A DNA stretch of 48,964 nt from assembly GCF_022347745.1 (NCBI RefSeq), contig NZ_JAKRGC010000017.1, positions 1-48,964 on the forward strand. The letters run 5' to 3'. How positions within the stretch are numbered: position 1 is the stretch's first letter; each line of letters opens with the position of its first letter. The DNA comes from Streptomyces sp. OfavH-34-F. GTDB lineage: Bacteria; Actinomycetota; Actinomycetes; Streptomycetales; Streptomycetaceae. Positions 43,029-48,964 of the stretch are shown in pieces. The notes below the pieces were generated by a model. It saw nothing but the letters and a program-made list of their open reading frames with translations. It was not told the origin of the DNA and did not search any database. Both the position numbers and the translations under genes were made by a program.

Positions 43029-43081
43029 AACGTTGATATACAGGCACGAACATTCCTACGAGGAAGGCACGGCCGCCGCAC

Positions 43082-44110
43082 GTGAGGGACACACGAGAGA
43101 GCCGGCTGCTCCTGGTGCTGCTGATCGTCATCGCGTTCGCACTGATCACGGTGGACATCCGGGGCGGTGAGGGCTCACCGGTGGACGGCGCCCGGCAGGC
43201 CGCCGCCACGGTGTTCGGACCCGTGGAGAACGGCGTGGCGTCGGCGGTCGACCCGGTGGGCAACGCCATAGGGGCGGTCCGCGCCTCCGGCTCCCGGCAC
43301 GACAAGATCGCCGCCCTGGAGAAGGAGAACGCCGAGCTGAAGGCCAGTCTCGGCAGCGACGACCGCAACCGCAGCCGGGTCCGCCAGCTCGACGCGATGC
43401 TCAAGAAGTCGGCCACCGGCCAGTACGGCATCAAGGCGGCCGAGGTCATCGCCATAGGAGCGGCCCAGGGCTTCTCCTGGACGGTCACCATCGACGCCGG
43501 CTCCAAGGACGGCGTCAAGCGCGACATGACCGTCCTCAACGGGGACGGGCTCGTCGGCCGCGTCACCACGGTCGGCCCGGACACCGCCACGGTGCTCCTC
43601 GCCAACGACCCCGACTTCACCGTGGGCACCCGGATGGAGGCGACCGACGAACTCGGCTTCGCGACCGGACAGGGCACCCGCCCGCTGGCGGTGCAGTTCC
43701 TGAACGGCAAGGCCCGGGTCAAGAAGGGCGACCGGCTCGTCACCTTCGGCTCCAGCAAGGACAAGCCGTTCGTGCCCGGCGTCCCGGTCGGCGAGGTCGT
43801 CCGGGTGGACCCCTCCGGCGGCGACCTCACCCGCACCGTCTACGTCCGCCCCTACGTCTCCTTCACCAAGCTCGACATCGTCGGCATCGTCGTCCAGGCC
43901 CCGCGCGCGGACCCCCGCGACATGGTCCTGCCGAAGAAGCCGAAGGCGCCCGCCAAGCCGAAGCCCACCCCGACCGTCACCGTCACCATCTCGCCCAACG
44001 GCGACATCGTGGACACCGAGGGCAACGTGGTCGGCAACGTCCACGAGAGCCCCGACCCCAGCGGCAACGCCACCCCGGACGCCGGCGACGCGGCCAACGA
44101 ACAGAGGTAG
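43082..44110 (+). CDS. mreC: rod shape-determining protein MreC
   Basis: Bridges MreB, MreD and the penicillin-binding protein. The 342-residue protein has one N-terminal membrane segment (about 9-25), a coiled coil (about 70-100, AALEKENAELKASL) and the beta-rich MreC core (about 120-285; GAAQGFSWTVTIDAGSKDGVKRDM, ANDPDFTVGTRM). The tail (about 290-342) is Pro/Lys then Asp/Asn-rich and typical of actinobacteria. GTG 43082 is the only start in range; the AGGAAGG site is 14 bases upstream, longer than usual, which suggests weak or coupled translation. Confidence 0.95.
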   Translation: MRDTRESRLLLVLLIVIAFALITVDIRGGEGSPVDGARQAAATVFGPVENGVASAVDPVGNAIGAVRASGSRHDKIAALEKENAELKASLGSDDRNRSRVRQLDAMLKKSATGQYGIKAAEVIAIGAAQGFSWTVTIDAGSKDGVKRDMTVLNGDGLVGRVTTVGPDTATVLLANDPDFTVGTRMEATDELGFATGQGTRPLAVQFLNGKARVKKGDRLVTFGSSKDKPFVPGVPVGEVVRVDPSGGDLTRTVYVRPYVSFTKLDIVGIVVQAPRADPRDMVLPKKPKAPAKPKPTPTVTVTISPNGDIVDTEGNVVGNVHESPDPSGNATPDAGDAANEQR

Positions 44111-44121
44111 AGCTGATTCCC

Positions 44122-44787
44122 ATGCACCTCAACCGGACCCTGCTCTCCCTCGTTCTGGTCGTCTTCGCCCTGGTCGTCCAGGTGTCCGTGCTGGCCCGGC
44201 TCCAGCTCCCCGGCGCCGTGCCCGACCTGCTGCTCATGGTCGTCCTCGGCCTGGCCTTCGTGTACGGACACGTCGCCGGCGCCCTCATCGGCTTCGGCGC
44301 CGGACTGCTCGCCGACCTGGCGCCCCCGGCCGACCACGCCGCCGGCCGCTACGCCCTGGTGCTGTGCGTCATCGGCTACCTCGCGGGCCTGGCCCGGCCG
44401 GAGAACGGGCAGCTCAAGTCCGCGTTCCTGCCGATGGCGGTGGTCGTCGCGGCGGCGATCGGCACCACCCTGCTGTACGCGGGCGTCGGTGCGCTCGTCG
44501 GCGACACGGCGGCCCGCCACGTCGGCCTGGGCAGCCTGCTGTTCACGGCCGCCGTGTACGACCTGCTGCTCGCGCCGTTCACCGTGCCGCTGATCATGGC
44601 GCTCGCCAGACGTACGGTGAACGACCCCGTCGCCGAGTCCTCGGCCGGCCACGGCGACGTGGCGGCCGGCTGGCTGGCCTCGGGCACCGGGCTGCGGATC
44701 GGCAGCCAGCGCGGCGGACTGCGCGTGAAGGCGGCCCGCAACCGGGCGGCCCGCGCCGGACGGATCAAGGGAGTCAAGCGACTGTGA
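44122..44787 (+). CDS. mreD: rod shape-determining protein MreD
   Basis: A 221-residue membrane protein with five to six hydrophobic segments between residues 5 and 160 and a basic cytoplasmic tail rich in Arg/Lys (GGLRVKAARNRAARAGRIKG). Contains VPDLLLMVVLGLAFVYG and GFGAGLLADLAPPADHAAGRYALVL, usual for MreD. It starts 11 bases after mreC. The basic tail is longer than in MreD of rod-shaped bacteria. Confidence 0.93.
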   Translation: MHLNRTLLSLVLVVFALVVQVSVLARLQLPGAVPDLLLMVVLGLAFVYGHVAGALIGFGAGLLADLAPPADHAAGRYALVLCVIGYLAGLARPENGQLKSAFLPMAVVVAAAIGTTLLYAGVGALVGDTAARHVGLGSLLFTAAVYDLLLAPFTVPLIMALARRTVNDPVAESSAGHGDVAAGWLASGTGLRIGSQRGGLRVKAARNRAARAGRIKGVKRL

Positions 44788-44845
44788 GGCTGCGACACTC
44801 CGGGCCGCACGCGCCCGCGCCCCGCACCACCACCGGGGGTGCCCC

Positions 44846-47011
44846 GTGAGCAACATCCCCGAGACCGGCCGGACCCAGCGCGTCCGCATCCGGCTCGTCG
44901 TCATCCAGGTCCTCGTCTTCTCGCTGCTCCTCACCCTGGGCGGGCGCCTCTGGTACCTCCAGATCCGCAACGGCCAGGAGTACTCCGACGAGGCGAAGAA
45001 CAACCACGTCCAGCAGGTCGTCCAGCCCGCCGCCCGCGGCTCCATCCTCGACGCGCGCGGCGTGCCCCTCGCCGACAACGAGACCCGGCTCGTGGTCTCC
45101 GCCAGCCGCACCGAGCTGATGAAGATGGACGACGACGGCAAGGCCGTGCTGACCCGGCTCGCCGACGTGCTCGACATGAAGCCGAAGGACGTCTTCGACA
45201 AGGTCCGGCTCTGCGACGCCAAGACCCCGCAGCCCTGCTGGAACGGTTCCCCCTACCAGCCGATCCCGGTCACCGACGAGGCCACCACCCAGCAGGCCCT
45301 GACGATCCGCGAGCGCGCCGAGGACTTCCCCGGCATCACCGCCGAGCCCACCGCCGTCCGCCGCTACCCGGCCCCCGGCAAGGCCAACACCGCCCAGGTC
45401 CTCGGCTACCTCTCGCCCGTCACCGACGAGGAGATCACCAAGGCCCAGGACAGCGACTCGCCCTACCTGCGCTCCGACATGGTCGGCCGCTCCGGCCTGG
45501 AGCGCACGTACGACAAGGAGCTGCGCGGCAAGGCCGGCGTCACCCGCTACGAGGTCGACAACCTGGGCCGGGTCATCGGCCAGGCCAAGAACGACGAGGC
45601 GGAGGCCGGCTCCAGCGTCGTCACCTCCATCGACGCCCGCGTCCAGGCCGTCGCCGAGTACGAACTCAACGACGCGATGAAGAAGGCGCGCCTGGAGTTC
45701 GACCGCAACACCGGCGAGAACTACAAGGCGGACTCCGGCGCGGTCGTCGTCATGGAGGCCAAGACGGGCCGGGTCGTTGCCATGGCGTCCCTGCCCAACT
45801 ACGACCCCAACGCCTGGGTCGGCGGCATCTCCGCCAAGGACTACGCCAAGCTCACCGGCAAGAAGTCCAACTTCCCGCTGCTGAACCGGGCCATCCAGGG
45901 CCAGGCCGCGCCCGGCTCCATCTTCAAGGTCATCTCGTCGACCGCGGCCGTCAACGCCGGCTACCCCTTCGACGGCCACTACCCCTGCCCCAGCTCCTAC
46001 TCCATCGGCGGGCAGACCTTCACCAACTTCGAGTCCCAGGGCTACGGCGACATCACCATCGGCCGCGCCCTGGAGGTCTCCTGCGACACCGTGTACTACG
46101 GCATCGCGCACAAGGAGTGGCTCAAGGACGGCGGGAACAACCCCAAGAAGCACCCCAAGGACTGGTTCTACAAGACCGCCCACCAGTTCGGCCTCGGCAA
46201 GACGACCGGCATCGACCTCCCCAACGAGGTCAGCGGCCGCGTCCCGGACCGCGAGTGGAAGAAGAACTTCGCCAAGGCCAACCACGACGCCTGGTGCAAG
46301 CAGGGCAAGAAGGGCGGCACCTACGTCGAGCAGATCGCCTACGAGAACTGCCTCGAAGGCGACCGCATGCGCGCCGGTGACTCCGTCAACTACTCGATCG
46401 GCCAGGGCGACACCCTCGTCACCCCGATCCAGATGGCGACCATCTACGCGGCCATCTCCAACGGCGGCACGCTGTACGACCCCACCGTCGGCAAGGCGAT
46501 CGTCAGCCCCGACGGCAAGGACGTGCGGATGATCGAGCCCACGTCGCACGGCAAGCTGCCGTTCGACAAGAAGACGCGCAACCAGATAGACGAAGCCCTC
46601 GCGGGAGTCGCGACCCGCGGTTCGGCCGCCTGGCGATTCGGCGGCTGGCCGCAGGACAAGATCCCGATGCACGCCAAGACGGGCACCGCCGAGGTCTACG
46701 GCAAGCAGACGACCTCCTGGTTCGCCACGTACACCAAGGACTACTCGATCGTCATGACGATCTCCCAGGGCGGTACGGGTTCCGGCGCGTCCGGGCCCGC
46801 CGTCCGCAACATCTACAACGCGCTGTACGGCCTCGACGCCACCGGCAAGCAGGACCTCAAGAAGGCCCTCCTGCCCGCGCCCCAGAAGGGCCTGCCCGAC
46901 ATCCGGACGGACGGCACCATCGAGTCCCCGACCATCAGGCCCTACAACCCGGCGTCCCAGAAGCCGGCCGCCGAGCAGACGCTCGCCGCGCTCGTGGGGA
47001 GGCGCGACTGA
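44846..47011 (+). CDS. penicillin-binding protein 2 (class B, elongation/sporulation transpeptidase)
   Basis: Cross-links peptidoglycan with the MreBCD-RodA complex. The 721-residue protein has a short cytoplasmic end, a membrane anchor (about 17-38), the dimerisation/allosteric domain (about 60-280) with ARGSILDARGVPLADN, and the transpeptidase domain with the active serine S358 in PGSIFK, the SxD-type motif SCDTVYY and K611-T-G in HAKTGTAEV. Three extra cysteines (CDAKTPQPC and others) lie in the extracytoplasmic part. GTG 44846 has GGGGGTG upstream. Its stop overlaps the rodA start by one base (TGATG), so the pair is coupled. Confidence 0.96.
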   Translation: MSNIPETGRTQRVRIRLVVIQVLVFSLLLTLGGRLWYLQIRNGQEYSDEAKNNHVQQVVQPAARGSILDARGVPLADNETRLVVSASRTELMKMDDDGKAVLTRLADVLDMKPKDVFDKVRLCDAKTPQPCWNGSPYQPIPVTDEATTQQALTIRERAEDFPGITAEPTAVRRYPAPGKANTAQVLGYLSPVTDEEITKAQDSDSPYLRSDMVGRSGLERTYDKELRGKAGVTRYEVDNLGRVIGQAKNDEAEAGSSVVTSIDARVQAVAEYELNDAMKKARLEFDRNTGENYKADSGAVVVMEAKTGRVVAMASLPNYDPNAWVGGISAKDYAKLTGKKSNFPLLNRAIQGQAAPGSIFKVISSTAAVNAGYPFDGHYPCPSSYSIGGQTFTNFESQGYGDITIGRALEVSCDTVYYGIAHKEWLKDGGNNPKKHPKDWFYKTAHQFGLGKTTGIDLPNEVSGRVPDREWKKNFAKANHDAWCKQGKKGGTYVEQIAYENCLEGDRMRAGDSVNYSIGQGDTLVTPIQMATIYAAISNGGTLYDPTVGKAIVSPDGKDVRMIEPTSHGKLPFDKKTRNQIDEALAGVATRGSAAWRFGGWPQDKIPMHAKTGTAEVYGKQTTSWFATYTKDYSIVMTISQGGTGSGASGPAVRNIYNALYGLDATGKQDLKKALLPAPQKGLPDIRTDGTIESPTIRPYNPASQKPAAEQTLAALVGRRD

Positions 47012-48201
47012 TGGCCGGCTTCTCCGTCCAGCGCTACGCCCCCGAGCAGTCCGCGTGGGGCAGGCTCACGGCACGGGACTCCATGGTGCGCCGGCTCGAC
47101 TGGCCGCTCCTCGGCTCCGCGGTCGCGCTCTCCTTCATCGGCTCGCTGCTGGTCTGGTCGGCGACCAGGGGACGCGACTCGCTGACCCACGGCGACCCGT
47201 ACTACTTCCTGCTCCGGCACGCCCTCAACACCGGCATCGGCATCGCGCTGATGATCGGCACCATCTGGCTCGGCCACCGCACCCTGCGCGGCGCGGTCCC
47301 GGTCCTGTACGGCCTGTCCGTGGTGCTGGTGCTGGTCGTCCTCACCCCGCTGGGCGCCACGGTCAACGGCGCCCACGCCTGGATCCTGCTGCCCGGCGGG
47401 TTCTCCCTCCAGCCCTCCGAGTTCACCAAGATCACCATCATCCTGGGCATGGCGATGCTCCTGGCCGCCCGGGTGGACGCGGGCGACCAGCTCCACCCCG
47501 ACCACCGCACCGTGGCCAAGGCGCTCGGGCTCGCCGCGCTCCCGATGGCGATCGTCATGGGGATGCCGGACCTCGGCTCCGTCATGGTCATGGTCGTCAT
47601 CGTGCTCGGCGTGCTCCTGGCCTCCGGCGCGTCCAACCGCTGGATCTTCGGGCTCCTGGGCGCGGGCGTCGCCGGGGCGGTCGCCGTCTGGCAGCTCGGG
47701 CTCCTGGACGACTACCAGATCGCCCGGTTCGCCGCCTTCGCCAACCCGGCGCTCGACCCGGTCGGCGTCGGCTACAACACCAACCAGGCGCGCATCGCGA
47801 TCGGCTCCGGCGGCCTGTACGGCACCGGCCTCTTCCAGGGCACCCAGACCACCGGGCAGTTCGTCCCCGAACAGCAGACCGACTTCGTCTTCACGGTCGC
47901 CGGCGAGGAACTGGGCTTCCTCGGCGCCGGCCTCATCCTCGTCCTGCTCGGCGTCGTCCTGTGGCGCGCCTGCCGCATCGCCCGCGAGACCACCGAGCTG
48001 TACGGCACGGTCGTCGCCGCCGGCATCATCGCCTGGTTCGCCTTCCAGTCCTTCGAGAACATCGGCATGACGCTCGGCATCATGCCGGTCGCCGGACTCC
48101 CGCTCCCGTTCGTCTCCTACGGCGGCTCCTCGATGTTCGCCGTCTGGGTGGCCATCGGCCTGCTCCAGTCGATCCGGGTGCAACGGCCGATAACGGCCTG
48201 A
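47011..48201 (+). CDS. rodA: RodA/FtsW/SpoVE family lipid II polymerase
   Basis: A 396-residue SEDS glycosyltransferase with about ten membrane helices that polymerises peptidoglycan strands with the class B PBP encoded just upstream. Family marks: GAHAWILLPGGFSLQPSEFTKI, the catalytic-region Asp in MGMPDLGSVMVM, VPEQQTDFVFTVAGEELGFLG and GLPLPFVSYGGSSM. In S. coelicolor the gene at this position is known as sfr. The ATG shares its first base with the PBP stop. Confidence 0.95.
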   Translation: MAGFSVQRYAPEQSAWGRLTARDSMVRRLDWPLLGSAVALSFIGSLLVWSATRGRDSLTHGDPYYFLLRHALNTGIGIALMIGTIWLGHRTLRGAVPVLYGLSVVLVLVVLTPLGATVNGAHAWILLPGGFSLQPSEFTKITIILGMAMLLAARVDAGDQLHPDHRTVAKALGLAALPMAIVMGMPDLGSVMVMVVIVLGVLLASGASNRWIFGLLGAGVAGAVAVWQLGLLDDYQIARFAAFANPALDPVGVGYNTNQARIAIGSGGLYGTGLFQGTQTTGQFVPEQQTDFVFTVAGEELGFLGAGLILVLLGVVLWRACRIARETTELYGTVVAAGIIAWFAFQSFENIGMTLGIMPVAGLPLPFVSYGGSSMFAVWVAIGLLQSIRVQRPITA

Positions 48202-48223
48202 CCCCCGGCGCCCGCTCCCGCGT

Positions 48224-48229
48224 TAGATT
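48224..48229 (+). promoter_or_regulatory. -10 hexamer TAGATT, probable leaderless promoter of the CYTH-CHAD gene
   Basis: TAGATT ends seven bases before ATG 48236, so the transcript would begin at the start codon; there is no Shine-Dalgarno. Confidence 0.6.
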
Positions 48230-48235
48230 CGGTAC

Positions 48236-48964
48236 ATGGCCGACTCCAAGCGCGAGATCGAGCGGAAGTACGACGCCACGGACGCCACCCGGCTCCCGGA
48301 CCTGGACCGGGTGGCCGGGGTCGGGTCCGTCGCCCACGAGGGCGTCACCGAGCTGGACGCCGTCTACTACGACACCGAGGACCTGCGCCTGGCCGCCGCC
48401 GGGGTCACCCTGCGCCGCCGCACCGGCGGGGCCGACGCCGGCTGGCACCTCAAACTCCCCGTCGCCGCGCACGTCCGCGACGAGGTCCGCGCCCCGCTCT
48501 CCGACGCCCCGCCGGACCACCTCACCGCCCTGATCCGCTCCCGCACCCTGGACGCCCCCGTCGTCCCCGTGGTCCGCCTGGTCTCCGCCCGCGACGTGCA
48601 CGTCCTCACCGCCCCGGACGGCACCGCGCTGGCCGAGCTGAGCGTGGACGAGGTCGTCGCGGAGCGCCTGCACGGCGGCGACCGGACCGCCGCCTGGACC
48701 GAGATCGAGGTCGAACTGGCCGACGACGGCGACCCCGCGTTCCTCGACACCGTCGGCCGCGTGCTGGAGGAGCACGGCATCCGGCCCTCCGCCGCCCCCT
48801 CCAAGCTCGCCCGCGCGCTGGGGGAGACGGCGCCCGCCGGCACCCCGCCCCGAACGCCCGCACCGGCGGAGCCGCGCACCGCGGGCGACCACGTCCTCGG
48901 CTACGTACGCCGCCAGGCCGAGGCGATCGCCGCGCTCGACCCGGCCGTGCGCCGGGAGCTGCCC
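48236..48964 (+). CDS. CYTH and CHAD domain protein (cut by window edge)
   Basis: The first 243 residues are visible. A CYTH domain (about 3-205) begins with the diagnostic REIERKYD (the ExExK pattern), then VYYDTEDLRLAAAGVTLRRR and GWHLKLPV (positively charged tunnel residues), and EIEVELADDGD late in the domain. A Pro/Thr-rich hinge follows, then the start of a CHAD domain (GDHVLGYVRRQAEAIAALDP). CYTH enzymes act on triphosphates with metal ions; CHAD domains bind polyphosphate. Together they suggest a triphosphatase or polyphosphate-related protein. Confidence 0.93.
   Translation, partial: MADSKREIERKYDATDATRLPDLDRVAGVGSVAHEGVTELDAVYYDTEDLRLAAAGVTLRRRTGGADAGWHLKLPVAAHVRDEVRAPLSDAPPDHLTALIRSRTLDAPVVPVVRLVSARDVHVLTAPDGTALAELSVDEVVAERLHGGDRTAAWTEIEVELADDGDPAFLDTVGRVLEEHGIRPSAAPSKLARALGETAPAGTPPRTPAPAEPRTAGDHVLGYVRRQAEAIAALDPAVRRELP

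Overview
The window is chromosomal DNA of a Streptomyces species or a very close relative. The evidence is a G+C content near 72%, G/C-ended codons almost everywhere, many GTG starts, strong G+C hairpin terminators without long T-runs, a mycothiol-type DsbA protein, a Nur-type nickel box in front of an iron superoxide dismutase, and the run tig-clpP1-clpP2-clpX-valS-folC-ndk-mreBCD-PBP2-rodA that is typical of the Streptomyces core. I see no insertion sequence, transposase, integrase, CRISPR array, rRNA gene or replication origin.

Layout. (1) 1-1683: the end of a LysR-type regulator and an allantoicase gene, separated by a two-layer dyad (491-532). (2) 1940-8219: a gapless six-gene signalling operon: RsbR, RsbS, RsbT, an ATPase-SpoIIE phosphatase, a hybrid histidine kinase and a receiver-SpoIIE phosphatase. 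Five consecutive start/stop overlaps link them. It joins a stressosome core to a phosphorelay and two PP2C-type phosphatases, with no sigma factor, RsbV or RsbW nearby. (3) 8289-18290: a minus-strand peptidase block with two M1 aminopeptidases (PepN type), aspartate-semialdehyde dehydrogenase and a large secreted subtilisin-like protease. (4) 18423-22801: a mycothiol-type DsbA/nitroreductase-like protein, a DUF4232 lipoprotein, an aldo/keto reductase, a MOSC protein and the Fe superoxide dismutase with its Nur box. (5) 23172-29574: BioY, RpiB, a Nei/Fpg glycosylase, a membrane SpoIIE phosphatase, a CPA2 antiporter with an odd start, a small RelA/SpoT-type HD hydrolase and an acyltransferase. 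(6) 30047-30672: a 64-residue membrane protein, tRNA-Gly(TCC) and tRNA-Pro(TGG). (7) 30824-35335: protein quality control, with trigger factor, ClpP1, ClpP2 and ClpX; a ClgR-type box lies in front of clpP1. (8) 35408-41669: a Pro/Gln-rich membrane protein, ValS, FolC, a DUF4233 protein and Ndk. (9) 41964-48201: the MreB/MreC/MreD/PBP2/RodA cell-wall elongation and sporulation-wall cluster. The window ends inside a CYTH-CHAD gene.

Themes. Several housekeeping genes have a TANNNT -10 hexamer ending 6-8 bases before the start codon and no Shine-Dalgarno sequence, which indicates leaderless mRNAs. Proteolysis recurs (two PepN, one S8 protease, ClpP1/P2/X), as do SpoIIE-type phosphatases (three). 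The least ordinary part is the 1940-8219 operon. It carries three successive RsbT-like ATPase domains (one apparently degenerate), a recent 54-bp in-frame duplication in the kinase linker, and a receiver that lacks the conserved lysine. Related operons are known in Streptomyces, so I describe it as a poorly characterised variant and not as a proven new system.
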